NCBI RefSeq assembly: GCF_026107415.2
Contig: NZ_JAPCHX010000004.1
Span: 1-64,000 of the forward strand
Source: Microbacterium sp. MPKO10
GTDB taxonomy: Bacteria > Actinomycetota > Actinomycetes > Actinomycetales > Microbacteriaceae
Direction of reading: 5' to 3'
Length of the DNA stretch: 64,000 nucleotides
The notes under the pieces were generated by a model, which was not told where the DNA came from, did no database searches, and worked only from the letters and a program-made list of their open reading frames with translations. Every line of letters begins with the position of its first letter. Positions within the stretch are counted from its first letter, which is position 1. A program made the translations under genes and the position numbers. Positions 55,424-64,000 of the stretch are shown in pieces.

Positions 55424-56755
55424 TCAGACGAGAGTGAGCGCTGTGCCCGGATCCTCGAGGACGCGCGCGACATCCACGAGAAAACGGGATGCCTGTTCGC
55501 CGTCCACGATCCGGTGATCGAACGACAGGCTGAGCGTCATCACGTCGCGGAGTGCGACCTGATCGTCGTACTCCCACGGCCGACGTCGCACGGCTCCCGC
55601 CGCGAGGATCGCTGACTGCCCGGGGGTCAGAATGGGAGTGCCGGCGTCGACACCGAATACCCCGACGTTCGTCAGTGTGATTGTGCCACCGGACATGTCG
55701 GCCGGCTGCGTCTTGCCCTCGCGCGCCGTCGTGACGAGTGCGGCGATCGCGTCGGCGAGCTGCAGCAGATCCATCGTGTCGGCGTTCTTCACCACGGGCA
55801 CGACGAGACCGCGCTCCGTCGCCGCGGCGACACCGAGGTGAACGGAGCCGAACTCCACGATCTCCTGGGCCTCGTCATCCCAGTGCGCGTTCGCGGACGG
55901 GGTTCGCGGGATCGCGAGGATCATCGCCTTTGCGACGACGGTCATGATGGTCAGTCGGGCGTGCGGATGCTGCGCGCGCAGGCGAGCGACCAGCTCGCTC
56001 GTCCGTGTCACATCGATCGTGATGAACTCGCTTGCGTGTGGCGCGGTGAACGCCGAGTCGGTCATCGCTGCGGCCGTCGCCTTACGGACTCCCTTGATGG
56101 GCGTGCGCACATCCTCGCGGCCCGACACGGTAATGGCGCGCGGAGTCTCCGCCACCGGGACCATCGGCAACGCCTCGGATGCCTTCTGCACGTCGGCACG
56201 CGTAATGAGCCCGCCGTCACCCGTGCCCTCGACCTGTGTGAGGTCCACGCCGATCTCGCGTGCGAAGATGCGGACGGGCGGCGTCGTGCGCGGGCGTTCG
56301 GGCCGCTCGGCCGGGGCATCCGCGCTCTCGCGCGCGCCCTGCCTCGGGGCATCCTCCGGCACCGTGGCCGCAGACGCTGACGGAGCGTTACCGTCCCATG
56401 CCCGGCGACGCCGTCTCGGCGCTGCGCCTGTCTCCTTCTTCGGCCCGTAGCCGACGAGCACAGGTTCACGCTCGTCGCCTGCCTTCTGCGAGCTGGCGGA
56501 TTCGCTCGACTCTCCGTCAAGCTCGAAGGCGATGAGCGGTTCACCGACTTGAACTGTTGCACCCTCCTCGGCGTAAAGTTTCCTGATCTTCCCGTCGAAC
56601 GGCGAGGGGAGCTCGACGAGCGCCTTCGCCGTCTCGATCTCGGCGATCACCTGGTTGACGGTAACAGTGTCGCCTTCGGCGATCTTCCAGCTGGCAATCT
56701 CGGATTCCGTCAGCCCCTCTCCCAGGTCGGGGAGGAGAAAGTCTGTGACGCTCAT
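55424..56755 (-). CDS. bkdC: Branched-chain 2-oxoacid dehydrogenase E2 (dihydrolipoyl acyltransferase)
   Basis: 443 aa. One lipoyl domain with K44 in EIETAKALVELP, an Ala/Pro/Arg-rich linker, a peripheral subunit-binding domain (VRIFAREIGVDLTQVEGTGDGGLITRADV), and a catalytic domain ending in SFDHRIVDG (His and Asp). The ATG at 56755 overlaps the E1-beta stop. The E1 chain comes as separate alpha and beta genes upstream. A single-lipoyl E2 with split E1 fits branched-chain complexes; a pyruvate-type complex cannot be fully excluded. Confidence 0.93.
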   Translation of the reverse strand: MSVTDFLLPDLGEGLTESEIASWKIAEGDTVTVNQVIAEIETAKALVELPSPFDGKIRKLYAEEGATVQVGEPLIAFELDGESSESASSQKAGDEREPVLVGYGPKKETGAAPRRRRRAWDGNAPSASAATVPEDAPRQGARESADAPAERPERPRTTPPVRIFAREIGVDLTQVEGTGDGGLITRADVQKASEALPMVPVAETPRAITVSGREDVRTPIKGVRKATAAAMTDSAFTAPHASEFITIDVTRTSELVARLRAQHPHARLTIMTVVAKAMILAIPRTPSANAHWDDEAQEIVEFGSVHLGVAAATERGLVVPVVKNADTMDLLQLADAIAALVTTAREGKTQPADMSGGTITLTNVGVFGVDAGTPILTPGQSAILAAGAVRRRPWEYDDQVALRDVMTLSLSFDHRIVDGEQASRFLVDVARVLEDPGTALTLV

Positions 56756-57789
56756 CCGTCGAACCTCCACTCGCTCAGGGAGTTTCTGCGGCCCATCGAC
56801 CTGTCGACAGCATCCAGAATCCGATCCATGTCCGGCAAGAAGTGGTCTTCGAACGCCGCCGGCGGATACGGCGTGTCAAAGCCGGTGACCCGCTCGGGTG
56901 CTGACTCGAGGAATTCAAAGCACCGCTCGGTGATGGTCGCCGAAATTTCGGCCCCCATGCCCCCGAAACGCTGTGCTTCGTGGGTCACGATGAGGCGCCC
57001 CGTGACGCGGACGGATGCTGCGACGGCGTCGAAGTCGACGGGCTGCAGCGATCGCAGGTCGATGACCTCAACCGAGATGCCGTCTTCCGACGCTGCGGCC
57101 GCGGCATCGAGCGCTGTCGGCACGAGGGGCCCGTAGGCGACCAGCGTGATGTCTGTTCCGCTTGTGAGCACGCGTGCGCGCTCCATGCTCTGATCGGGCA
57201 CGTGCTCGAGATCGACCTCGCCCTTCGTCCAGTACCGGCGCTTGGGCTCGAAGAAGAGAACCGGATCATCACTGGCGATGGCCTCACGCAGCATCGAGTA
57301 GGCATCTTGCGGATTCGAGCAGGTGACGACCCGAAGTCCCGCCGTGTGGGCGAAGTATGCCTCGGGCGACTCGGAGTGGTGCTCGACCGAGCCGATTCCC
57401 CCTCCGAACGGAACACGGATCGTGATCGGCATGCGCACATCCCCATTGGTGCGGGCGTGAAGCTTGGCCACCTGCGCCACGATCTGATCGAAGCCGGGGT
57501 AGATGAATCCGTCGAACTGGATCTCGCAGACAGGACGATACCCGCGATAGGCGAGACCAACCGCCGTTCCGATGATTCCTGCCTCCGCCAGCGGCGTGTC
57601 GATGACGCGCTGGGGGCCGAATTCGGCCTTCAGTCCGTCTGTGACCCGGAAGACCCCGCCGAGCTCGCCGATGTCTTCCCCCATGACGACGACCTTGTCA
57701 TCGTCAGTCAGCGCTCGCCTGAGGCCTTCGTTGATCGATTTCGACAGGGTGAGAGTGCGAACGGCTCCCGCTGTTGCCTGTTCGGTCAT
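56752..57789 (-). CDS. bkdB: Branched-chain 2-oxoacid dehydrogenase E1 beta
   Basis: 345 aa transketolase-like beta subunit. GEDIGELGGVFRVTDGL, DTPLAEAGIIGTAVGLA and EIQFDGFIYPGFDQIVAQ are the conserved N-terminal elements; VIDLRSLQPVDFDAV opens the C-terminal domain. The ATG overlaps the E1-alpha stop (ATGA). With E1 alpha it decarboxylates 2-oxoacids (leucine, valine, isoleucine derivatives) and acylates E2. Confidence 0.94.
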   Translation of the reverse strand: MTEQATAGAVRTLTLSKSINEGLRRALTDDDKVVVMGEDIGELGGVFRVTDGLKAEFGPQRVIDTPLAEAGIIGTAVGLAYRGYRPVCEIQFDGFIYPGFDQIVAQVAKLHARTNGDVRMPITIRVPFGGGIGSVEHHSESPEAYFAHTAGLRVVTCSNPQDAYSMLREAIASDDPVLFFEPKRRYWTKGEVDLEHVPDQSMERARVLTSGTDITLVAYGPLVPTALDAAAAASEDGISVEVIDLRSLQPVDFDAVAASVRVTGRLIVTHEAQRFGGMGAEISATITERCFEFLESAPERVTGFDTPYPPAAFEDHFLPDMDRILDAVDRSMGRRNSLSEWRFDG

Positions 57790-58904
57790 GAGAGCTCACC
57801 CCCGTCGAAGGAGGCGAGGTAGGCCTCGTGCTGGCTGCGCTGACGCGCCAGGTGACGGTTCGGCTCGGCGAACACGTTGTCGAAGAACGACAGCGGCTCG
57901 GGTGGGCGCAACGCGCGGATCGCAGCGCGAAGCTCACGCGCGACGGTGTCGGAGTGCTCACTGATCCGCGCCGTTTCCGTGTCGTCGAGCGCGCCGATCC
58001 GAGTCAGGTAGCGCTCGACCCGATCGAGTGGATCCTTCGCACGCCACTCGGCAAGCTCGTCGTCTGAGCGGTACCTTGTCGGGTCGTCGCTCGTGGTGTG
58101 CGGACCCATCCGGTAGGTCACAGCTTCGATGAACGTCGGCCCGTTGCCGGAGCGCGCCCGGTCCGCGGCGATGGCTGTTGCCGCGAAGACCGCGAGAACA
58201 TCATTGCCGTCGACCCGGATGCTGGGAATGCCGAAGCCCGGTGCGCGATCGGCGATCGGCTTCGTCGCCTGGACTCCAACGGGCTCCGAGATGGCGTACT
58301 GATTGTTCTGGCAGAAGAAAATCACGGGTGCCGCGTAGCTTGCGGCGAAGACCATGGCCTCGTTGACATCCCCTTGGCTTGTCGCGCCGTCGCCGAAGTA
58401 GGCAATCGAGATATCGTCTGAGGCATCGAAGTCGCAGCCCATGGCGTAGCCGACCGCGTGCAGAGTCTGTGCCCCGATAATGATGGCGGGTGCGGCCATG
58501 CTGATGTCATACGGATTCCACCCGGCGTTCGCGTTACCCCGCCACACGGAGATCATCGTCGTCAGGTCCACGCCGCGGCAGTAAGCCACTGCGTTCTCTC
58601 GGTAGCTGCCGAAGACGAAGTCGGACTGCCGGAGCGCGTGTGCTGATCCCACCTGCGCAGCTTCTTGCCCGAGAAGCGGAGGCCAGAGGCCGATCTCGCC
58701 TTGCCGCTGGAGTGCTGTCGCCTCGGTGTCGAGCCGCCGACTGATCAGCATGTCTTCGTACAGCGAGCGTAGTTCTGCCGAGCCGATGTCGGCCACCCAG
58801 GGATCGAAACCTGGTGCGTCCACGCGTTCTCCGCGTGGTGTGAGCAGTTGAACGTACTCCCCGGAATGTGTGAGGAGCATTGTCGGACCATGTGTTGTGG
58901 ACAC
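57786..58904 (-). CDS. bkdA: Branched-chain 2-oxoacid dehydrogenase E1 alpha
   Basis: 372 aa thiamine-diphosphate enzyme. The TPP motif is GDGATSQGDVNEAMVFAASYAAPVIFFCQNN; YRMGPHTTSDDPTRYR carries the phosphorylatable-type loop seen in BCKDH/PDH E1 alpha. The start is a GTG at 58904 with weak GAAAGACG; an ATG at 58880 is an alternative. First gene of bkdABC. A promoter candidate (TTGAGC, 17 bp, TAGTCT) lies 85-113 bases upstream. No E3 (lipoamide dehydrogenase) is nearby, so it is shared with other complexes. Confidence 0.94.
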   Translation of the reverse strand: MSTTHGPTMLLTHSGEYVQLLTPRGERVDAPGFDPWVADIGSAELRSLYEDMLISRRLDTEATALQRQGEIGLWPPLLGQEAAQVGSAHALRQSDFVFGSYRENAVAYCRGVDLTTMISVWRGNANAGWNPYDISMAAPAIIIGAQTLHAVGYAMGCDFDASDDISIAYFGDGATSQGDVNEAMVFAASYAAPVIFFCQNNQYAISEPVGVQATKPIADRAPGFGIPSIRVDGNDVLAVFAATAIAADRARSGNGPTFIEAVTYRMGPHTTSDDPTRYRSDDELAEWRAKDPLDRVERYLTRIGALDDTETARISEHSDTVARELRAAIRALRPPEPLSFFDNVFAEPNRHLARQRSQHEAYLASFDGGELS

Positions 58905-58988
58905 TGTGACACGCGTCTTTCTCTCGTGTTCCGAATGGGTCGCTTGTGGCTCGCCGTCCGGCCCCGGCCTCGTTGCCGGATTACTTCG

Positions 58989-59017
58989 AGACTACGTCAC
59001 GTCGCGCGTGCGCTCAA
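58989..59017 (-). promoter_or_regulatory. Candidate bkd promoter
   Basis: On the minus strand, TTGAGC (59012-59017) and TAGTCT (58989-58994) are separated by exactly 17 bases and point to bkdA. The region 58905-59045 otherwise shows no gene and no copy of the operator repeats seen near tetR, so this operon may not share that control. Confidence 0.4.
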
Positions 59018-59045
59018 TGCGGCACGCATGCAGTTCACAGAGACG

Positions 59046-59082
59046 CGAAGGCCCGCCCCGCATTATGCGGGGCGGGCCTTCG
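59046..59082 (-). terminator. 17-bp perfect hairpin after pnp
   Basis: CGAAGGCCCGCCCCGCA (59046-59062) pairs perfectly with TGCGGGGCGGGCCTTCG (59066-59082) around a TTA loop, 13 bases past the pnp stop. GC-rich actinobacterial terminator; no T tract. It separates pnp from the bkd promoter. Confidence 0.82.
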
Positions 59083-59095
59083 GGTGAGAAACGGA

Positions 59096-61381
59096 TCAGC
59101 TCTCGGCTGTGCCTGACTCGGCACCGGAATCGGCGCCGGAGTCGGCGTCCTCGTCCGCGATGACGGGCTGGAGCGACAGCTTGCCGCGATCGTCCACCTT
59201 GGTCACCTCGACGAGGATCTTCTGGCCGACGCCGAGCACGTCTTCGACGGCACCGACACGCTTGCCGCCGGCAAGCTTGCGCACCTCGGAGATGTGGAGC
59301 AGACCGTCCTTGCCCGGGAGCAGCGAGATGAATGCGCCGAACGCGGCGATCTTCACGACTGTTCCCAAGAACTGGTCTCCGACCTCAGGGTTCGTCGGGT
59401 TCGCGATGGCATTGACCTGCGCACGCGCGGCCTCAGCCGACGGGCCGTCGACCGCGCCAATGAACACGGTGCCGTCGTCTTCGATCGAGATGTCGGCCCC
59501 GGTCTCGTCCTGGATACCGTTGATCGTCTTGCCCTTCGGACCGATCAGCTCACCGATCTTGTCCAGCGGGATCTGCACGCTGATGACGCGCGGAGCCGTC
59601 GGAGCCATTTCGTCCGGTGTGTCGATCGCGGAGTTCAGAACCTGCAGGATCTGTGTGCGAGCATCCTTGGCCTGTGTCAGGGCTGCCGCGAGGACGGAGG
59701 CGGGGATTCCATCAAGCTTCGTGTCCAGCTGGATCGCCGTCACGAACTCGCTTGTTCCCGCGACCTTGAAGTCCATGTCGCCGAGCGCGTCTTCTGCGCC
59801 GAGGATGTCGGTCAGCGCCGCATATCGGGTCTGGCCGTCAACCTCGTCAGAGACGAGTCCCATGGCGATGCCTGCGACCGGAGCCTTCAGCGGGACACCG
59901 GCGTTGAGCAGCGACAGAGTCGAGGCGCACACGGAGCCCATGGACGTCGAGCCGTTGGAGCCGAGTGCCTCGGACACCTGACGGATCGCGTAGGGGAACT
60001 CCTCACGGGGCGGCAGGACCGGTGCGAGGGCGCGCTCCGCGAGGAAGCCGTGGCCGATCTCGCGGCGCTTCGGCGATCCCACGCGGCCCGTCTCTCCCGT
60101 CGAATACGGCGGGAAGTTGTAGTGGTGCATGTACCGCTTGTGCGTCTGCGGAGACAGCGAGTCGATCTGCTGCTCCATCTTCAGCATGTTCAGCGTGGTG
60201 ACGCCCATGATCTGGGTCTCACCGCGCTGGAAGATGGCGGAACCGTGCACGCGCGGGATGACCTGCACCTCGGCGTCGAGCGGGCGGATGTCGGCGAGGC
60301 CGCGCCCGTCAATGCGGACGCCCTCGGTGAGGATCCGGTCGCGGACGATGCGCTTGGTCACTGCCTTGTAGGCGCCCGACACTTGACCGACTGCCTCAGC
60401 CGGAAGCTCGCCGGCCTCGACCTTGGCAGCCACCTGCTCCTTGACCCGCTCCTTGAGCGCGTCATCGGCGTTCTGGCGCTCGATCTTGTCAGCGATCTGG
60501 TAGACGTTCGTCAGCTCGTCGGCTGCGAGACCGTCGACGACCGCGAAGACCTCGTCGCCGTACGGAAGGAAGACCGGGTAATCCTGGACCTCCTTGGCGG
60601 AATGCGCGGCCATTTCCGACTGTGCACGCACGAGTTCCGCGATGAACGGCTTCGCCGCATCGAGTCCCGCAGCGACGATCTCCTCGTTCGGCTTGACGGC
60701 GCCGGCCTTGATCAGGTCGAAGCTGTGCTCTGTCGCCTCGGCTTCCACCATCATGATGGCGACGTCCTCTGAACCGTCAGCGTTGGTGACGACGCGTCCG
60801 GCGACCATGAGGTCGAAGACCGCCTGCTCAACCTGTTCGACGTTCGGGAACGCGACCCACTGGTCTTCGTGCTGCCCATCGCCGGGAATCAGCGCGAGTC
60901 TGACGCCCGCGATCGGGCCCGAGAACGGCAGTCCCGAGATCTGCGTCGACGCGGATGCCGCGTTGATCGCGAGAGCGTCGTAGAACTCGCCCGGTGCAAT
61001 CGACAGAACGGTGACGACGATCTGCACCTCGTTACGAAGACCGGCGACGAACGACGGGCGCAGCGGGCGGTCGATCAGTCGGCAGACGAGGATCGCGTCT
61101 GTCGAGGGACGGCCCTCGCGGCGGAAGAATGATCCGGGGATCTTTCCTGCCGCGTAGCTGCGCTCCTCGACATCGACGGTGAGCGGGAAAAAGTCGAAGT
61201 TGTCTTTCGGGTGCTTGCCGGCGGAAGTCGCCGACAGAAGCATTGTCTCGTCGTCAAGATAGGCGGCGACGGAGCCTTGTGCCTGCTGGGCGAGACGGCC
61301 GGTCTCGAACCGCACGGTGCGCTTTCCGAAGCGCCCGTTGTCGAGGACGGCCTCGGCAGCAGTGATTTCTGGACCTTCCAA
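59096..61381 (-). CDS. pnp: Polyribonucleotide nucleotidyltransferase (PNPase)
   Basis: 3'-5' phosphorolytic RNA degradation. 761 aa from a TTG at 61381, chosen because homologues begin [15 protein letters not shown] and AAGGAG lies 7 bases before it; an upstream in-frame ATG (61453) or GTG (61387) would add a Cys/Arg-rich tail. Two RNase PH domains ([63 protein letters not shown]), a KH domain ([25 protein letters not shown]) and an S1 domain ([29 protein letters not shown]). The tail is acidic. rpsO, its usual upstream neighbour, is absent; instead a patatin gene diverges. Confidence 0.96.
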   Translation of the reverse strand: MEGPEITAAEAVLDNGRFGKRTVRFETGRLAQQAQGSVAAYLDDETMLLSATSAGKHPKDNFDFFPLTVDVEERSYAAGKIPGSFFRREGRPSTDAILVCRLIDRPLRPSFVAGLRNEVQIVVTVLSIAPGEFYDALAINAASASTQISGLPFSGPIAGVRLALIPGDGQHEDQWVAFPNVEQVEQAVFDLMVAGRVVTNADGSEDVAIMMVEAEATEHSFDLIKAGAVKPNEEIVAAGLDAAKPFIAELVRAQSEMAAHSAKEVQDYPVFLPYGDEVFAVVDGLAADELTNVYQIADKIERQNADDALKERVKEQVAAKVEAGELPAEAVGQVSGAYKAVTKRIVRDRILTEGVRIDGRGLADIRPLDAEVQVIPRVHGSAIFQRGETQIMGVTTLNMLKMEQQIDSLSPQTHKRYMHHYNFPPYSTGETGRVGSPKRREIGHGFLAERALAPVLPPREEFPYAIRQVSEALGSNGSTSMGSVCASTLSLLNAGVPLKAPVAGIAMGLVSDEVDGQTRYAALTDILGAEDALGDMDFKVAGTSEFVTAIQLDTKLDGIPASVLAAALTQAKDARTQILQVLNSAIDTPDEMAPTAPRVISVQIPLDKIGELIGPKGKTINGIQDETGADISIEDDGTVFIGAVDGPSAEAARAQVNAIANPTNPEVGDQFLGTVVKIAAFGAFISLLPGKDGLLHISEVRKLAGGKRVGAVEDVLGVGQKILVEVTKVDDRGKLSLQPVIADEDADSGADSGAESGTAES

Positions 61382-61689
61382 GGTCACTCTCCTTCTGTGT
61401 CCGCGGGCGCGCACGCCCGACGTCACGGAGCAGAACAGGCAGTACATACTCATGACCACAGTGAGGTCGTCATGGCTGATCTCCAGTAGAAAACCGCCCT
61501 CATCTGCTCTGAGGGAAATCCACCACCGAGGACCAGCTTCCTGCCGGCCTGCTCCGTTCTTGCGTGATCAATCAGCTGATCGATCCGGCACGATCCTATC
61601 AGAGCACCCTGTTCGCGGCCCGTATTCTGGGTTCTGGCACGTCGCCGCTCGCGAGCGCTACCGTGGACACAGCGAGAACGGGGGCGGTC
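61382..61689. other. pnp / patatin divergent intergenic region
   Basis: About 308 bases without an established gene. On the minus strand: CCCTCA-7-TGAGGG hairpin (61497-61515) followed by CGGTTTTC, like an intrinsic terminator in the pnp leader; then a 7-codon reading frame MTTSLWS (61450-61473) with TGGAG upstream, whose TGA overlaps an ATG in frame with pnp. GATCAATCAGCTGATCGATC (61566-61585) is a 20-bp near-palindrome (one mismatched pair). Neither promoter is obvious. Confidence 0.5.
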
Positions 61690-64000
61690 ATGACCGAGTC
61701 GAACGGGCAGGTCGTGTGCCTCGGGATCGGAACGGAGAGCGCGAAGACCCTGTCACGTTCTGACGACCTCGGCGAGGGTGTGCACGGCCGGGTGCTCCGC
61801 GTGGCCCTCGCGCTGCGTGGCGGGGTCAGTCTCGCGGTCTGGATCGGCGGTGCTGTGGCCGAACTCGACGTCGCCCGGCGCGTGCGCATCCGGCGCACAC
61901 CTCGAGGCTGGGACGCCTTCTATATTCCACCATCCGATGCCAGAGCGTCTGATCTCGCGGAGGCTGAACTCACCCGTGCACGCGTGTATGCGCGTCTTCT
62001 CACTGATGCTGGGTTCGACGCGCTGGATGTCGACGTCCTCGCGGGGGCAAGCGCGGGCGGACTCAATGCTGTCGTCTACGCGGCGGCTCAGCGTGCGGGT
62101 GCGAGCGTGAATCGTCTGCTCGAGACCTGGCAGGATGCCGCTGATATTCGCCAACTCCTCCAGCCTCCGGGATTCTCGCGCGTGGACTCACTGTTGCGAG
62201 GCGACTACTACTTCTGGCCCTGTGTCACTCGTGCGCTTCACGATCTCTATGACTCCGACGACATTCCGCGCAATCCCCTTCACCGCTCGGGCACCGTGAG
62301 CATCGACCTGGCTGCGACGATCATCGACAGCGCTGACAGAAGCGTCCCCGGCGCACGCGATACGCGCGGATACTTTCATTTTGTGGGGACCGATGCGCCG
62401 GGAGATGCAGCCCGCGGGCGCAGCATCCCGGACGCGACCGGGGACGGCTCCGATCTGGCCCGGCTTGCCTATGCTGCCCGATCAACGTCGTCATACCCCG
62501 GCGCCTTCGAACCGGCCTTGATCTTCTCAACGACCAAGCGCGAGAGCGATGAACCCATCGGAGATGCGGCCCGTATTGATATGTCGTATGCCTTCAGCGC
62601 GCATCGGCCAACGTGGGATCATCCCTTTCGCGTGATCGACGGCAGCATTCTCGACGAGGTTCCGATTGCGCAGGCGTTCACAGCGGCGCGGCGCTCAGCA
62701 TCGCCGACCAGCTCCTCACGTCTCGTCCTGTACCTCGATCCGAGCCCACCTGTTCCCTCCCCCCGCACCGTCCGTCCCACCCATTACGGGCCGAACGAGC
62801 CTCCACACGGACCGCTCTCCGTGCTGAAGCGGTTCACCGACCGCCAGTCGCGGATTCTCAACGTCGTGCGGCTCGGCGGCCGCTCGCCCGCAGAGCGTGA
62901 ACCCGGCGCGGATGAGATCGCGCACATCGAGCGTGTCCGCCTGGCGTTACTACGGGAACACGCTCGTGGTGACGCCTATGCCGCCGCACGGTTGTCCGCT
63001 CGTTTCGAACCGGAAGCCGCCGCACGCGCCTATGTCCGTTTCCGCGCTGCCACAGACGTCGAGTACCTCAACGCCGTCACTGCCGATCCTGCGGCCTGGC
63101 AGAACTCGGCAAACATCTCATCGCGGTCCGTATGGCCGACCTGGACCGCCCAGGATCGCGAAGACCTGCAGTACTGCACCGAAACCCGCTATGGCTCGGG
63201 CGTTGACGAGCGGCAGCGGCCGAGCACCGTTGACGCGATCTCTCTCGGCTCCCAGGCCGTTCTCGATGCCGCACTCTGCGGGCTGGCCTGGGTGCGCGCC
63301 ATCGAACATCGCCGAACTGAGCAAGATACGTCGATCGCCACGGTCCGCCTGCGCCTGTATCGCGTGCTCGGGGCGGCGACGGATGACCGGGATGCCGCGA
63401 CAGTGCAGGTTCTCGATGCCGCGCGAGACGCTCCCGATCCCGCGGAACGCGCCGTTAATGCCTGGATCCAGGCCCAAGCGGATTCCGACGTCGACGATCT
63501 CTGGCGCGAGCTTGACGACGTTGTGTCCTCGCTTCGCGCACTGTCGCCTCCGGACGACGACCCGGAATGGGCACGCAGCCCGTTCAGCGCCTTCCCGGGG
63601 AAACCGGCCGGGGCACGTGACCTCGCCCCCTACCTTGCACCCCGAGGCATTCCGGAGCCGATCAGCTCGTTGTCATTCGAGCGCCTGACCGCCAGTGAGC
63701 CACCCGCCCATCTCGACCAGTTCGGGGCCCTCGTACGTCGCCGCCAGAGAGGCCGTGTGCGGATCGCCCTTGGACTCGCTCCTGCTGATGTGACAGACGA
63801 GACGATGGCCCGCCTCTTCGACGTGCCATCGCTCACCGCAGATGACAAGCTCTCCGGCTCACTCCTGTTCAACTTCGGTGGGTTCCTCAGCGGAGAGTGG
63901 CGTGCCAACGACTGGTGGTGGGGCCGGTTGGATTCAGCGGCCGCGCTCGTGCGGATTCTCAGCGATCGCTCGGGACCGACTCCGGCATCCGAGGATGCTG
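61690..64000 (+). CDS. Patatin-like phospholipase, DUF3376 type (partial)
   Basis: 770 codons visible, no stop before the right edge, so the 3' end is missing. Patatin fold: oxyanion loop RGGVSLAVWIGG (about residues 43-54), nucleophile elbow GASAG at 119-123 (S121), and the catalytic Asp D317 in IDGSILDE. This Ser-Asp dyad is intact. Later sequence (RNVVRLGGRSPAE...; long Asp/Arg-rich helices) fits the extended actinobacterial patatin proteins with DUF3376. The ATG at 61690 has only GGGGGCGG before it. Divergent from pnp. Substrate probably membrane lipid; function in the cell unknown. Confidence 0.87.
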   Translation, partial: MTESNGQVVCLGIGTESAKTLSRSDDLGEGVHGRVLRVALALRGGVSLAVWIGGAVAELDVARRVRIRRTPRGWDAFYIPPSDARASDLAEAELTRARVYARLLTDAGFDALDVDVLAGASAGGLNAVVYAAAQRAGASVNRLLETWQDAADIRQLLQPPGFSRVDSLLRGDYYFWPCVTRALHDLYDSDDIPRNPLHRSGTVSIDLAATIIDSADRSVPGARDTRGYFHFVGTDAPGDAARGRSIPDATGDGSDLARLAYAARSTSSYPGAFEPALIFSTTKRESDEPIGDAARIDMSYAFSAHRPTWDHPFRVIDGSILDEVPIAQAFTAARRSASPTSSSRLVLYLDPSPPVPSPRTVRPTHYGPNEPPHGPLSVLKRFTDRQSRILNVVRLGGRSPAEREPGADEIAHIERVRLALLREHARGDAYAAARLSARFEPEAAARAYVRFRAATDVEYLNAVTADPAAWQNSANISSRSVWPTWTAQDREDLQYCTETRYGSGVDERQRPSTVDAISLGSQAVLDAALCGLAWVRAIEHRRTEQDTSIATVRLRLYRVLGAATDDRDAATVQVLDAARDAPDPAERAVNAWIQAQADSDVDDLWRELDDVVSSLRALSPPDDDPEWARSPFSAFPGKPAGARDLAPYLAPRGIPEPISSLSFERLTASEPPAHLDQFGALVRRRQRGRVRIALGLAPADVTDETMARLFDVPSLTADDKLSGSLLFNFGGFLSGEWRANDWWWGRLDSAAALVRILSDRSGPTPASEDA

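Noticed and set aside
61646-61657. CGCTCGCGAGCG palindrome before the patatin gene
   Set aside because: Only CG-type bases apart from one pair; such 12-bp palindromes are expected often in GC-rich DNA.

Overview
The window is a GC-rich stretch of actinobacterial core chromosome, most likely from a Microbacteriaceae member (Microbacterium-like). This is inferred from protein style and gene order: tyrS next to an rRNA leader; argCJBDFH; pheST; gluABCD; infC-rpmI-rplT; priA used in place of hisA/trpF; and recA-recX with DUF3046 and a ClgR-type regulator. About 61 protein genes were recognised. Almost all lie on the minus strand; the exceptions are a SatD-like regulator plus membrane protein, a DUF1844 gene, lexA, a methyltransferase, an OsmC gene, a TetR gene and a patatin-like gene that runs off the right edge. 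I saw no tRNA, insertion sequence, prophage or CRISPR array.

Layout. 1-340: leader of an rRNA operon (minus strand) whose 16S gene should lie left of the window. 363-10303: tyrS, the satD-like pair, a 3-methyladenine DNA glycosylase and the arginine operon argC-J-B-D-F-H. 10513-16615: pheS-pheT and a DUF3516 helicase. 16651-20040: glutamate-type ABC transporter gluABCD. 20117-22813: SpoU methyltransferase, rplT, rpmI, infC, DUF1844. 22810-26679: histidine genes hisC-hisB-hisH-priA with an SseB-family gene. 26697-27964: a LysM membrane protein divergent from lexA, with SOS-type operators. 27967-41801: hflX, a methyltransferase, dapF, miaA, miaB, recX, recA, DUF3046, clgR, cinA/pncC, pgsA, ftsK and RNase J. 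41839-47402: dapA, SDR, OsmC, a TPR protein, dapB, a histidine phosphatase and an M16 peptidase. 47443-58904: a catabolic island with aldo-keto reductase, a CitE-like lyase, a MaoC hydratase, acyl-CoA dehydrogenase, a two-subunit biotin-dependent carboxylase, TetR and a branched-chain 2-oxoacid dehydrogenase (E1 alpha, E1 beta, E2). 59096-64000: pnp and the patatin-like gene.

The order matches two Mycobacterium tuberculosis blocks as I remember them: tyrS to infC (Rv1689-Rv1641) and lexA to pnp (Rv2720-Rv2783). The main departure is that the island separates the M16 peptidase from pnp. Its gene set matches the M. tuberculosis Rv2495c-Rv2502c leucine/itaconate set, so leucine to acetyl-CoA and acetoacetate or pyruvate is the best reading.

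The most useful observations concern starts and control sites rather than a new system. infC must start at AUC. miaA appears to start at a CUG overlapping the miaB stop; the first ATG would remove the P-loop. pnp appears to start at UUG. A 13-bp perfect palindrome covers the ftsK start codon. Two 18-bp operator copies lie between tetR and the carboxylase operon. SOS boxes precede recA and the LysM gene, pointing to a YneA-like SOS division regulator. No clearly undescribed multi-gene system was found; the satD-like/membrane pair is the least explained module.
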